From assembly GCA_002212985.1 (NCBI GenBank), contig NBMY01000084.1:1-60261 (forward strand): a DNA stretch of 60,261 bases, read 5' to 3'. The position numbers were made by a program, and so were the translations under genes. Of this stretch, positions 8,601 through 18,396 are shown in pieces (the stretch's first letter is position 1; every line of letters starts with the position of its first letter). The DNA comes from Sphingobacteriales bacterium TSM_CSS. GTDB lineage: Bacteria > Bacteroidota > Bacteroidia > Chitinophagales > UBA2359. The notes under the pieces were generated by a model. It was not told where the DNA came from. It made no database searches and worked only from the letters and a program-made list of their open reading frames with translations.

Positions 8601-11600
8601 TTATTTTCTAATCAATTGCTGTGGCAATATGCCAAAACGCTCTTTAAACAGAACGGCAAAATGTTTGGTATCATTAAGCCCTACCATCAACACTACTTCC
8701 TGTATCCGCAAACCGGGTTGTTCGGCAAGCAGTTGGTAGGCTTTGTCCAAACGGGCATTGCGCAGCAGTCGGGCGGGAGTTTCGCCGGTAAGGGCTTTAA
8801 CCTTAGCATAAAACTGGGTGCGGCTCATGAAGAGGGTAGGCAGCAAATTGTCCACTATAAAATGCTCGTCGGGCAATTTTTCCTGTATAGCGTTGCGGAG
8901 GGTTTGCAACCATTGCCGGTCAATATCGGAAAGGAGTTTTTCAGCCTCTTCTTCCTCGGCTTGATGGGGTAGTGTTTGTGTAGCGTTGGGCAAGGTTGCC
9001 TGCGCAAATTTTTCTTGCAGCAGTCGGCGCATATGGAGGAGTTGGGCAAGCCGTACCAGTAATTCTTCGGTACTAAACGGTTTGGGCAGGTAGGCATCTG
9101 CACCTCGGCGGTAGCCTTCTATTTTACTCTCTGTTCTGCCCTTGGCGGTAAGGATTACAATGGGAATATGCGAGGTAACGGCATCAGATTTCAGGAGTTG
9201 GGTCATTTGGTATCCGTCCATTTCGGGCATCATTACATCGGTAATAATGAGGTCTGGCATTATTTGGCGGGCAAGTTCAAGTCCTTGTTTGCCGTTTGGG
9301 GCTTCGGCAATGGCATAGCCGTGCTGGGTAAGTACCATGGTAAGGTATTGGCGCATTTCGGCATTGTCTTCTACCAGCAGCACGGTGTTGGCGTTTTCTT
9401 TGTTGGGTTGCGTGGTTATGCCTTCAATTGGTTGGGTTTCGGCTTCCAATATTTCTTTAAAAGCGAGTTTGCCGGCGGCGGATAAAGTGTTAGCAGCCAC
9501 AGCACCCTGGGGGTAAAGCGGAAAAGTAAGGGTAAATTCAGTTCCTTTGCCGGGTTCGCTGTTTACCGATATTTGTGCGTTTAGCAGTTGGCAAAGTTCT
9601 TTAACCAGCGCCAGTCCTATGCCGGTACCTTCGCCGCGGCGGGTAAGCGAGTTATCGGTTTGGTAAAACCGGTCAAAAATATGCGGCAGATTCTCGGGTG
9701 CCATGCCAATGCCGGAGTCTTCTACGGTGAGAGTCCAGAAATTGGGATCGGTTTGCCCGATGCGTAGCGTTATTTTGCCACCGTTTGGGGTAAATTTATG
9801 GGCATTAGAGAGGAGGTTATAGGTGATTTTCTCCAACATTTGGCGGTCGGTAACACCTTGCAGCTCGGTAAGTTTGGTTTGCCAAACAAGGGTTTGGTTT
9901 TTTTTGTGTACAAGAGGCAAAAAGTAGTCGTAAATTTCGCGCAGTATCAGCAGCAGGTCGCCCTCCACCCAGTTGGTTTGGAGTTTACCGTCTTCCAATT
10001 TAGAAAGGTCTAAAAGTTGATTTACCAGCGCCAACAGTCGGGTAGCGTTGTTAAGAATAATGCGATGTTGGGTCGAAAAATCAGTTGCTTTGGGGTTTTG
10101 GAGCAGTTGTTTTACGGGTTCCAGAATAAGGGTAAGCGGGGTGCGGAATTCGTGGGTGATATTGGTAAAAAATCGGGTTTTGAGTTCGTCTAAGGCTTGC
10201 AGGTTTTGGGCTTCCTTTTGTTTAAACAAAAGTTGGTTTTGGAGTTTAAGCCTGTTTGCCTGAAACCTGAAAGCGCCTGCTATGGCGGCAAGCAATAGAA
10301 GTGCGTAGGTGATGTAGGCAACCCGGCTGCGCCACCAAGGGGGTGTAATAACAACCTGCAATGTTGCGGGGTGGGGGTTGCGCAAGCCGCTTTGGTTTAC
10401 ATTGGCAACCTGAAGGGTATAATGCCCGGGAGCAAGGTTTGGGTAGCTCAACTCGGCGTTGTGGTTGGCAAAAACCCAGTCTTTGTCTATGCCGTCTAAT
10501 TTATAGTAGTAGGTGCTGTTGTTTTTTTGAGCATAATTAAGGGTGGCATAGCTAATGGTAAGGAAGTTTTGGTAATATTTAAGGTAAATGGTTTCAGAAA
10601 ACTCTAACGGCAACTGCAAAATGCCGAGGCTGTCGCGCAGGTCGGTAAATTGGTTGTTAATTTTAAGTTCGGTAAAAAAAACGGGGGCTAAGTTGGCATC
10701 GGGTAGTATAGATTCGGGTTTAAAGGCGGTTAGTCCGTTTATTCCGCCAAAATACATTGTGCCTTGTTCATCTTTAAAAAAAGACTGGTTGTTGAACTCA
10801 TTGTCTTGCAGCCCGTCTTCGGCGGTAAAATTCCGGAAATGGTTGGTTTGCGGGGTAAAACAGGATAAGCCGAAATTGGTGCTGAGCCATAGCCTGCCGA
10901 GCGAGTCGGCTAAAATGCCATAAACTACGTTATCGGGCAGCCCGTTGTTTTTGGTGAAGTGTATGCAGTTGCCGGTGGTTTTATCCATTTTGTTGAGGCC
11001 GTTTCCGTTGGTAGCCACCCACAGGAAACGTTCGGGTTGGGCGGGGTCATCTAAAACCGCCATAATGGCATTGCTGCTGAGCGAGTAGGGGTTATTGGGG
11101 TCGGTTTTCCAGCGTTTAAATGTTGGCTGTTGTTGGAGTGGCGCTGCCATTTGCAAAAGCCCCTGTTGGGTAGCAATCCAAAAATTGTCATCGGCGCTTT
11201 GGTACATCTGTTTAATAGTCAAATTGCTGTTGTCCGTTTGCAAAACATGCTGGTAGGAGTAGGTAAGCAGCGTATCGGCATTGGGCAAAAGGCAGGCAAA
11301 GATGCCCATACTGCCGGCAAGCCAAACGCGGCGTTGCCGGTCTTCAAAAAGCGGGTCGGCAAAATAAGATTCGGGCAGTATATACATTTGTTCTGTACCA
11401 TTAGGCAAGCGACAATACAATAAGTGGTTTTTGAGGTGTGTTGTTTCAATAGAGCGCACTATAATTGCTCCGCCCGATGCAGCAAGCATAGAAACTGCCG
11501 GATATTGCTTGTTTTGAAAGGTTATAGTTGTGGTTTCTAAGGTATTTGGCGGTTGAAAGCGGTAGGCTGTACTGCCTTTCTGAATATAGAGGTTTTGGCT

Positions 11601-12365
11601 GTTGGGTATGTGTCGTATGCTGTTTATGGAATGACCGGCAAGGTAATGGGTAAAGTACTTGGGTTTAGGCACTAGTTGCACTAATCCGTGACCAACGGTT
11701 CCGAGCCATATAGTGCCTTGTTTATCGGGCAAAAGCGATTTAAATTCTACCCATGCTTTTTCATCTTTAAACAAAGGTTCTGCCACAGGCGGTTTACCGT
11801 GGTTTACATCAGACGGAATAATTCGGTACAGGTGCCTGCCGTTGTTGTACATTGCCAACATCCAGAGGTTGCCCTCTTTATCGGCATAAAAGTGGCGGCT
11901 GCTTATATGGTATCGGTTGCAGAGTATGTTTAAATCGGGCAGGTTTAGCTGCTGTTGCACTTTGCCATTTTTGAGCAGCTGCAAAGATTGGTTAAACAGC
12001 CCCCAGTAACCTTGTCTGAAACTGTCATACACCAGTTCGGAACCTGCCGATTCGGGGTTTTGGTTTTGCAAACCCGGCAAAACTTGTTGCCACGTATTTT
12101 GAGCAGGGTTAAACTTAAAACAGGTATTATTGGTGAGCTGAATACCTGTTTGCTTGTTGTAAAGATTAGTAATGAAAAGGTTGTAAATATCAATTGAAGG
12201 TAAACCGTTGTTGATATCAAATACCCGATAACTGATGCGTTGCACACTGAGTGGATTTTCCGGAAAATCATTGGGTACGGTTACTGCCGCAACCATAGTA
12301 TTGCCTTCCAGCCAAATATTGCCGTTTGCCGATTGATGCACAGGCGCTGCGTTTTGTTCTTTTTT
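8601..12365 (-). pseudogene. Hybrid two-component sensor/regulator (HTCC), main part of a split gene
   Basis: This is the downstream part of an HTCC interrupted at 12366-12563. In the reconstructed 1377-aa protein: sensor propeller repeats (to about 740), Y_Y_Y domain (about 740-785), one membrane helix (about 806-825), HisKA with FFTNITHEFRTPL (His near 860), HATPase with an N box (SNAHKF) and a GEGTGIGLAL G2 box (about 975-1040), a receiver with VEDN and phosphoacceptor Asp in DVMMPEMDG (about 1167), and an AraC-type HTH (about 1275-1377). All catalytic motifs are intact. HTCCs sense a periplasmic ligand and regulate nearby operons directly. As it stands this fragment has no signal peptide; the frame is closed by a TAA inside the element, and the nearest start-like codon is a GTG at 12341. 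It is probably inactive unless the element is removed. Confidence 0.88.
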
Positions 12366-12563
12366 GGTAACTATTTAGGTGCCGTTTTTGATAATTTTGC
12401 ATTTAAATGAACATTTCGATGCTTTCTGTTTAAAAAAACAGTATTTTTGTTGAAAGATTCGCAACAGAAAAACGAAAATGTGCTTGGTTTTTAATAATTT
12501 CGACAACAAAAAATTTTACAAAGCGTTGATTATCAATCAATTAAGAGTACCTAAATAGTTACC
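12366..12563. mobile_element. 198-bp MITE-like element with 15-bp terminal inverted repeats inside the HTCC
   Basis: GGTAACTATTTAGGT (12366-12380) and its exact reverse complement (12549-12563) form the ends. A 6-bp homopolymer (T6 on the plus strand) sits immediately outside each end, at 12360-12365 and 12564-12569, and fits a target-site duplication. The 168-bp interior is AT-rich and codes for nothing. Removing the element plus one copy of the duplication (204 bp, 68 codons) restores an open HTCC frame. No transposase is in the window, so it would have moved in trans. The IS family is not identified. Confidence 0.85.
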
Positions 12564-12938
12564 TTTTTTGTTAAACACATTATAGGCAGTGCCAAGGTGG
12601 TAAAAACGCCCTGTTTTGGGAATGTAACAGTCTAACCCTTCCTGATAACCCACCCAAATGCGCCCTTCTGAATCTTGCAGCAAACCGGTTACCAAATTGC
12701 CCGAAGGCGAGTAGGGGTCGTTGGGGTTATGGGTAAAAACCTTAAACCGGTTGCCGTCGTACCTGTTTAATCCGCTCAGGGTACCTATCCAGATAAACCC
12801 GTCGGAATCCTGTATCATGGAGGTAACCATGCCCTGCGACAAGCCCTGAGCTACCCCTATTTTGTAAATATCAAAATCTTGCGCACTAATCCAGATAATA
12901 TGGAAGAGGGTTATTAATAAAAATAATACCTTTTTCAT
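12537..12938 (-). pseudogene. N-terminal part of the split HTCC gene
   Basis: The fragment encodes 133 aa. Residues 1-19 are a signal peptide, followed by sensor propeller (Reg_prop) repeats with the cores IQDSDGFIWIGTLSGLNRYDG and LLQDSEGRIWVGYQEGLDCY. The native sequence runs to K125 (12564). The last eight residues, GNYLGTLN, and the stop are encoded by the inserted element. The natural continuation is at 12359 (EQNAAP), in the same frame after removal of 204 bp. A short secreted two-blade fragment could still be made, but it would have no kinase or DNA-binding part. Confidence 0.88.
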
Positions 12939-13124
12939 TCACCTTGTGTCTTGTACCAAGCAACAAACAAACAAATCGGGGCATAGGTTTATGGACGTTG
13001 TTTAGGCAATGCAACTGTGTTTTACTATAACTACTTGAGGATAATCTGTTCCGGTAATACTCGAGGGCTTAATTTATTAATTTATATCACATTATTGGTT
13101 TTTAATTACCACACCTCCCATTAT

Positions 13125-13349
13125 GCCGCCACCTTCGGGCAATTGGAAGATATGAAACTGAAAACCGCCCCGAAAGGTTATGCCAAAGACCACCCGCATC
13201 TACACCTGCTGCAATATACCGGCTATGTAGCTTCGCATAATTTTACCGATGCCCAAATGTGCGAAAATGACCTTGCCCAAAAATTGGTCAACACCTTTAA
13301 AACCCTTAAACCGCTGAATGATTTTTTAAACCGCGCCATGGGTTACTGA
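13125..13349 (+). pseudogene. Truncated copy of the DUF2461 gene 3' end (direct repeat copy 2)
   Basis: It encodes the last 74 codons of the DUF2461 family (AATFGQLEDMKLKTAP to NRAMGY) with no 5' part. The open frame reaches back to 13017, but those codons are unrelated to the family. It matches 1686-1910 with 11 mismatches in 225 bp. Either this is the displaced original 3' end after insertion of the 1911-13124 block, or it is the relic of a tandem duplicate. The 186 bp before it, back to the HTCC start, hold nothing recognisable. Confidence 0.88.
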
Positions 13350-13362
13350 AAATTGCTGGTTT

Positions 13363-14076
13363 TTAGGAAAGCTTGTGAGTTAACGCGGTTAGCGGCGGCT
13401 GATGCTGCTCTTTAAAAATTTCGAAACAGGCATGGGTGAAAACACCGCTTTTTTTTATGCTATCCGTAATTACGGTGGTGTATGTTTGATAGCAATTGAG
13501 CGCCTCGTTCATTTTTTCGTTATCTGCTGCCGATAGGGGAGTTATGCAGTCAATTTCATCGGGTTTTGAGCCTTGAAGCCTATGTATGCCCTGGTTGGCA
13601 TTGGCTGTTTCTTCCGAAAGGGTAAAAAAAGCCAGCCGTTTAAGGTAATTACAGCCGCGGTCTTGCATGGTTACAAATACGCGCTTAACCACTGCATGGG
13701 TTACCAAATGGTCATGAAACCCGCTTATGCCATGCACAGGGTAGGTAACTACTATGTGGGGCTGTATAAGTGCCATATGCTGTTCTACTGCTTGTTCAAT
13801 GAGGCGTGGGTCTAATTCTTTCAGTCCGCTGTCGGGCAGGTCAAGAACGGTCAGGTTGGCAAGTTGCAGCACTTGGGCAACTTGCTGCATTTCGGCATAG
13901 CGCACATTGCCCATTTGTTCAATGGAATATTGGTATTGAAACCGCACTTTGGTAGCGCCGCCTTTGGTAAGGGTGAGCAAATATACCTCGTTTCCTTGTT
14001 GAATTTGGTTCCAAATGGCGGCTGCGGGCCCGAAAGATTCGTCATCGGGGTGGGGGAAGATGTAGAGTATTTTCAT
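13363..14076 (-). CDS. PIG-L (LmbE-type) deacetylase
   Basis: A 237-aa cytoplasmic zinc-dependent deacetylase of the PIG-L/LmbE family, which removes acetyl groups from N-acetylglucosamine-type or related conjugates. The signature HPDDE is at residues 9-13, giving His and Asp metal ligands, and a second histidine motif, HGISGFHDH, lies near residue 115-123 (the family's H-x2-H type). Length is normal. In Bacteroidota such proteins include BshB, but the substrate cannot be told from this sequence. It converges on the truncated DUF2461 copy with a 13-bp gap and follows the DUF349 gene and its terminator. Confidence 0.85.
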   Translation of the reverse strand: MKILYIFPHPDDESFGPAAAIWNQIQQGNEVYLLTLTKGGATKVRFQYQYSIEQMGNVRYAEMQQVAQVLQLANLTVLDLPDSGLKELDPRLIEQAVEQHMALIQPHIVVTYPVHGISGFHDHLVTHAVVKRVFVTMQDRGCNYLKRLAFFTLSEETANANQGIHRLQGSKPDEIDCITPLSAADNEKMNEALNCYQTYTTVITDSIKKSGVFTHACFEIFKEQHQPPLTALTHKLS

Positions 14077-14103
14077 GGTGGGCGGCGGTTATGGGTAAAA
14101 AAC

Positions 14104-14141
14104 AAAACCTGCCGGTACGCAGGGCACAAACGGCAGGTTTT
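14104..14141 (-). terminator. Terminator of the DUF349 gene
   Basis: AAAACCTGCCG (14104-14114) pairs with CGGCAGGTTTT (14131-14141), an 11-bp perfect stem ending in a T-run on either strand. It lies 24 bp after the stop of the minus-strand DUF349 gene. Confidence 0.75.
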
Positions 14142-14164
14142 GCAGGAAATGGTGCAGTAATTTA

Positions 14165-16054
14165 TTAATCTTCTGCTGCGGTTTCTGTATTTTCGGCGGC
14201 AGGAGCGCCTTCGGTTTCGGCTTCCTGAATGGCAATTTCTCTTACTTCGGCTTCTTTGGCATTGCTGCCATTGCCGGAGTTTGCCGCTTCTTTTTGTACT
14301 GCGGACAACATTTTCAGTTTGGTTCTCAAATCGGAAACTTCGTTTTTCAGTTTCCCGATTTTTTCTTTTACCTCTTTAATGAGCGGGTTATCGCTTTTAA
14401 TATTGGTAAAGAACCCAAGGTTGTTTTCGTATTGTGCAATGTCTGCCTGCAGTTCTTCAATACGGTTTTTAATGGCTTGTTGTTCGGTTTTTACCGCCTG
14501 CGAACCATTTTCGGAATGGATAATATTTTCCACCCGGCTCTTAAACTTCATGGCTATGCGTTGTTCACGGTCGAGTTTCAGCTTTTCGTATTTGGCATCA
14601 AGGGCGGTGGTGAATGCTTTTTGCAGGCGTTCTTTATCTTTAATAGGTACAAAGCCAATCTCTTTCCATTCTTTGCTGAAATCTTGCAACTTCTGGAAAT
14701 TTTCATCGCGGTCGGGACCAAATTCAAAGGCTTCTACGCGGGCAATAAGTTCTTCTTTTTTAGCTAAGTTTTCCTGTTCAGATTGTCCGCGGCTGCTAAA
14801 GTGTTCTTTTTTGGCATCAAAAAATTTGTCGCAGGCGGTTCTAAACCGGTCCCACAATTTTCTTTCTTCGCCGGGTTTTGCCGGCCCAATGGCTTTCCAT
14901 TCTTTTTGCAGTTTTACCAACAGGTCACTTGTGCGTTTCCAATCGGTATCGTATTGCAGTTCTTCTGCTTTTTCGCAAAGGGCCATTTTGTGCAGCTTGT
15001 TTTTTTCGCGTTCCTGATCAAGTGATTTGAAGAAGGTTTGTTTAATGTTGAAAAACCTGTCGCAGGTTTCGCGGAAAGACTGCCAGATTTCTTCATTTCT
15101 TTCCGATGGGCCGATTTTTTTCCATTCTTCCTGTATGGACATAATTTCATCGGTTTTTTCCTGCAGGTTTTTCAGGGTGCCCAGGTCTTCTTCCAAAATG
15201 GCGGCTACTTTGTCAATGAGCGTTTGTTTAACTTGCAGGTTTTCCTGCAAATGTTGTTTGCGTTCGCCATAGTGCCCTCTTATTTTTGCATAAATATCAT
15301 CAATAAGGGTGCGGAAACGTTGGTTTATTTCTTCTTTTTGGTCGGCGGTAACGGGTCCGATTTCTTTCCAGTTGTGTTGCAGTTCTTTTACATGCGCCTC
15401 AATTTCCTGTATGGCATCCAACTCAAGGAGTTGCTGCATTTTTTCGAGGATGATATTTTTCTTTTCCAGGTTAATTTTAGAGTCCAGTTCGCGCATTTCC
15501 TTCATCAGGTTTACGTTGTGGTAAAACAGGTCAACCTGATAGCTGTGGTTCAGTTGCATTTCTTTGTAGCGCTCATCGGCAATATTACCTAATTTTTTCC
15601 ATTCTTCCTGCAGGGCATTAAACTGCTTAAAGGTTTCGCCAATACCATCGGTGCCAACAGAGTGAGCAAGGGCGGTAATTTTTTCCAACACTTTTTGTTT
15701 TTCTGTGAGCAGGCGTTCTGCTTCTGCCGCTTTTTGCTTTTCAAACTCGTGCAATACTTCATCGGCTTTTTTGAGCAGTTCCTCAAAGCGGTCATCGAGC
15801 GTGTCGTGCGGCGGGGTAAATTTGGGTTTTTCGGGTACTTCGGTTTTTACCTCGGTATCGGTATTTTCATTTTGGGCTTCAATTCCGCTTAATTTCTCTT
15901 TCCATTCGTTTTCAAACGCTTCGCGAAGCTGGGTAATTAATTCGCGGCGGGCGTTGTTAAAATCGGTTTTAATTCCTCTAAGTTGGTTGCGAAGAGTTTG
16001 TGCGTTGTTTTCTTCAAGCAGTTGTTCAAGACGTGCAATTGCAGTTTCTTTCAT
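14165..16054 (-). CDS. DUF349 repeat protein
   Basis: A 629-aa soluble, mainly helical protein built of successive DUF349 repeats, each with a W-x-x-I/L-G-P/x core (EEWKKLGNI, HNWKEIGPV, EEWKKIGPS, KEWKAIGPA, KEWKEIGFV). It ends in a coiled-coil segment and an Ala/Glu/Thr-rich acidic tail. DUF349 proteins are widespread in Bacteroidota; the function is not established. The ATG at 16054 (MKETAIARL) is chosen because the upstream extension is basic, low-complexity and overlaps a -7 box at 16130. It has its own promoter and terminator, so it is probably monocistronic. Confidence 0.85.
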   Translation of the reverse strand: MKETAIARLEQLLEENNAQTLRNQLRGIKTDFNNARRELITQLREAFENEWKEKLSGIEAQNENTDTEVKTEVPEKPKFTPPHDTLDDRFEELLKKADEVLHEFEKQKAAEAERLLTEKQKVLEKITALAHSVGTDGIGETFKQFNALQEEWKKLGNIADERYKEMQLNHSYQVDLFYHNVNLMKEMRELDSKINLEKKNIILEKMQQLLELDAIQEIEAHVKELQHNWKEIGPVTADQKEEINQRFRTLIDDIYAKIRGHYGERKQHLQENLQVKQTLIDKVAAILEEDLGTLKNLQEKTDEIMSIQEEWKKIGPSERNEEIWQSFRETCDRFFNIKQTFFKSLDQEREKNKLHKMALCEKAEELQYDTDWKRTSDLLVKLQKEWKAIGPAKPGEERKLWDRFRTACDKFFDAKKEHFSSRGQSEQENLAKKEELIARVEAFEFGPDRDENFQKLQDFSKEWKEIGFVPIKDKERLQKAFTTALDAKYEKLKLDREQRIAMKFKSRVENIIHSENGSQAVKTEQQAIKNRIEELQADIAQYENNLGFFTNIKSDNPLIKEVKEKIGKLKNEVSDLRTKLKMLSAVQKEAANSGNGSNAKEAEVREIAIQEAETEGAPAAENTETAAED

Positions 16055-16129
16055 GATGCAGAACTTTAAAATGGTGTTAAAGTGGTGAGAGCTATGCCGG
16101 CGCAAAAAGCGCAAACGTAAAATGAGGTG

Positions 16130-16137
16130 CAAATATA
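16130..16137 (-). promoter_or_regulatory. -7 box TATATTTG for the DUF349 gene
   Basis: TATATTTG on the minus strand fits TAnnTTTG and lies about 76 bp before the ATG at 16054. The rest of the 350-bp gap to 16404 shows no gene, only AT-rich sequence and minor palindromes. Confidence 0.5.
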
Positions 16138-16404
16138 CGCAGTTGGGCGTAATTTTTTAATTGATTTGAACGATTAATTAGCTGTTTTTAACCAAAAAAA
16201 CAGTCATCTTGAAGCAGATAAAACAGAATGCTCAATTTTGGCATGTTTTAGGGGTGTGTTCGGGGCGGTAAACGGGTAATTGCGGGTATGCCGCAACATT
16301 GACGGACGTGGTTACCAACAAAACTAACATGCCACCCACCTCTTAGATTTTTTTGGAGCAAAACTTGCAAGGTAAAAAACGGCGGGATTACTCCCAGACA
16401 GGCA

Positions 16405-16797
16405 TTATTTTATTACAATGCGTTTGCCTGCTATTTTTTGGCCGCTTTGCACCGTTATGCAATATAAGCCTGCCGGGTAGGCGCTGACATCGAGCATTAC
16501 ATGGCCCGAAAAAGGTATTTGCAGCAGGGTTTGCCCCACCATGTTCAGCAGGGTTACGGTGGCATCTTGAGGTGCACCGTTGGCACACTGTATGGTAATG
16601 GTTTCGCTGGCAGGGTTGGGAAACATTTTATAGTAGTTGTCAAAAGATGCTTCGTTAATAAAAGTGCAATCTTCAATAACCACTGCCAGGCTGGCTGTAC
16701 CCACACAACTGCCGGTTTGCGCCATCACTTTTGCAACTGTACCGCACACCATAAGGGTTAGTATTACTTGCAGCAAATAAAGAGAATATTTTTTCAT
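16405..16797 (-). CDS. Minimal T9SS protein (signal peptide plus sorting domain)
   Basis: A 130-aa protein made of almost nothing but export signals. Residues 1-26 are a signal peptide ending in KVMAQ. A short linker with GSCVGTASLAVVIEDC follows, then a complete type A C-terminal sorting domain from MFPNPASE through the AGLYCITV motif to the KRIVIK end. The linker resembles the mature N-terminus of the next gene (ASCVGTATLNVTINTC), so it may be a paralogue that lost its cargo, or a small surface peptide. It is downstream of the 16880 gene on the same strand, 82 bp apart. Function is unknown. Confidence 0.8.
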   Translation of the reverse strand: MKKYSLYLLQVILTLMVCGTVAKVMAQTGSCVGTASLAVVIEDCTFINEASFDNYYKMFPNPASETITIQCANGAPQDATVTLLNMVGQTLLQIPFSGHVMLDVSAYPAGLYCITVQSGQKIAGKRIVIK

Positions 16798-16879
16798 AAT
16801 TACTTATTTTCAGGTTAACAAGGTGTGGTAGAGCGGCGTTTAAAGCAAAGTTATATGGGTGCAGTAAAAAACGATTGGG

Positions 16880-17686
16880 TTAATACCTGATGGCGGGCAT
16901 ACCAATGGCGCTTGAGTTGGGGCGGTACAGGTTAAAATCGGCCGTGGTTACGTTGGCATCAAGGTTAAAATCGTTGTCAACATAACTGTTGGGCGGAGGC
17001 AGGGGCAGTTGTGCATAACCGTTATAGTCCACTACCGAAATAATACCGTTGGCGCTGTAATCTCCGGCCAGCAGGGCGTAGTAGCCGCTGCCCATGTTGG
17101 CCACCTGGGGTGCGCCGCCCATTACGTTGTTAAAGTTGGTAAAATTGTATGCACCGGCATTGGGCAGGGTAACTGTTGTGCGACTGATAATTGCCATGTG
17201 GTTGCGGTGGCGCACTACTAAATAATAGGCAGAGTTGGCTACCACACTTTGAAAATACACACCGCCTACTGTGGGGTTGCTTATATAGCTTACATCTACA
17301 ATGCTGCCATTGTTTAACAGCAGGGCCGCTTTGGTTTCAAGCAAACTGGTATCGGCGGCGTTATAAACTTCCAGCAATACCCAGTCTATCATATTGGCTG
17401 GGCGGCTGGCAATACTTTCGCTGCCGCCGTATCCCCATGGGGCGCTTTGGTAGGGCTGCGTTAGTGGAATTTGGTTGAAAAAACCCGATGAAACCTGCAT
17501 TTGCCCGCCGGTGGAGTAGGCGCCTTGTAATAAAGCAGTGGCTTTTACCAATTCACCCGTTACACAGGTGTTTATGGTTACATTGAGGGTAGCAGTACCA
17601 ACACAACTTGCCTGTGCCAGTGCCGTACTATTTGAAACCATTGCCATTAAACAGATAAAAACCAGGAGGGTCGATAGTTTTTTCAT
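16880..17686 (-). CDS. Secreted protein with dockerin-like C-terminal repeats
   Basis: A 268-aa exported protein. After the signal peptide (1-25) comes a short Cys pair segment. Then follows a module from about residue 50 (LLQGAYSTGGQM, PWGYGGSESI, DWVLLEV, VVRHRNHMAI) that is also found in the 50124-51407 protein. Two dockerin-like Ca-binding loops close the protein (GDYSANGIISVVDYNGY and DFNLDANVTTADFNLY). It has no T9SS CTD of the usual form. I recall this module as common in Bacteroidota surface proteins; its role is unknown. It could attach to a partner by the dockerin-like end, but no partner is proven. Confidence 0.8.
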   Translation of the reverse strand: MKKLSTLLVFICLMAMVSNSTALAQASCVGTATLNVTINTCVTGELVKATALLQGAYSTGGQMQVSSGFFNQIPLTQPYQSAPWGYGGSESIASRPANMIDWVLLEVYNAADTSLLETKAALLLNNGSIVDVSYISNPTVGGVYFQSVVANSAYYLVVRHRNHMAIISRTTVTLPNAGAYNFTNFNNVMGGAPQVANMGSGYYALLAGDYSANGIISVVDYNGYAQLPLPPPNSYVDNDFNLDANVTTADFNLYRPNSSAIGMPAIRY

Positions 17687-18073
17687 AGCGCTACTGTTCT
17701 AAAAATTGTCAATTAATTGTTCTGTTGCATTGTTGCGGGATAGAAACCTAAAATTACACGTTTTTTTTGACATCTGCTAAACAACGGATATTCCGCATTG
17801 AAGGTAATTGTATCAAAAAAACGACTGTACTCTGCAAAAGTACGCTTTCCCTTTAATGCAAGGTTACATTAAAACCCCAAAATTAAATAATCTGGCATAA
17901 TTTTACTGCTGCGAACAGGAAAAAAGGGGCAAGTTTTTTAAAAACGCGCAATTTTAACCGTTCCGTCTATAAAATTGGTTTGTAAAGTAGGCTTTTTTAC
18001 TTAAAAAACAGCCCGGTTTTTACAGGAAATGGTAATTTTGTTCCGTATATTACACAAAAATTGTTTTAACAGT
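17687..18073. other. Intergenic region between divergent genes
   Basis: 387 bp without a gene. A TACTTTTG box on the minus strand (17835-17842) could start the 16880-17686 gene with a leader of about 140 nt. TAATTTTG on the plus strand (18033-18040) could start the 18074 gene. Neither has a clear -33 box. The rest is AT-rich with nothing recognisable. Confidence 0.5.
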
Positions 18074-18370
18074 ATGCGCTACACCCAACACACCCTCGAT
18101 GCACTGGAAAATTTGCTGAAAGAGGGCGGTTATCGCCTGCGCACGGGCAAGGGCAGTTTTAATTCGGGGTATTGTGTATTGCACGATAAAAAAGTGGTGG
18201 TGCTCAATAAATACCATTCTCTGGAAGCCCGCATTAATTCGCTTATCGAAATAATTCGCCAACTGCCTTTTGATACTGCACATCTTCCCGAAGATTTGCT
18301 GGAATGGTATCATAAAATATTGCCCCCCAAAACGGTAAATCCTGTACCACTCCCCGAAACACCGGTATAG
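18074..18370 (+). CDS. Conserved small Bacteroidota protein, function unknown
   Basis: A 98-aa cytoplasmic protein starting MRYTQHTLDALENLL, with a conserved core KGSFNSGYCVLHDKKVVVLNK followed by a helical segment, LEARINSLIEII. I recognise this pattern as a widespread uncharacterised Bacteroidota family. The frame is open to 18029, but that start sits on the -7 box at 18033-18040, so the ATG at 18074 is preferred. A GNAT gene follows after 26 bp in the same direction, and the two may be cotranscribed. Confidence 0.75.
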   Translation: MRYTQHTLDALENLLKEGGYRLRTGKGSFNSGYCVLHDKKVVVLNKYHSLEARINSLIEIIRQLPFDTAHLPEDLLEWYHKILPPKTVNPVPLPETPV

Positions 18371-18396
18371 CCGGCCAGCTAAAAAACGCCCGAACT

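Noticed and set aside
8601-12341. HTCC part as an independent gene starting at the GTG at 12341
   Set aside because: It lacks a signal peptide, and the frame joins exactly to the N-terminal fragment after removal of the inserted element.
13017-13349. Open frame starting at 13017 as a complete gene
   Set aside because: Only the part from 13125 matches the DUF2461 family; the first 36 codons are unrelated AT-rich sequence.
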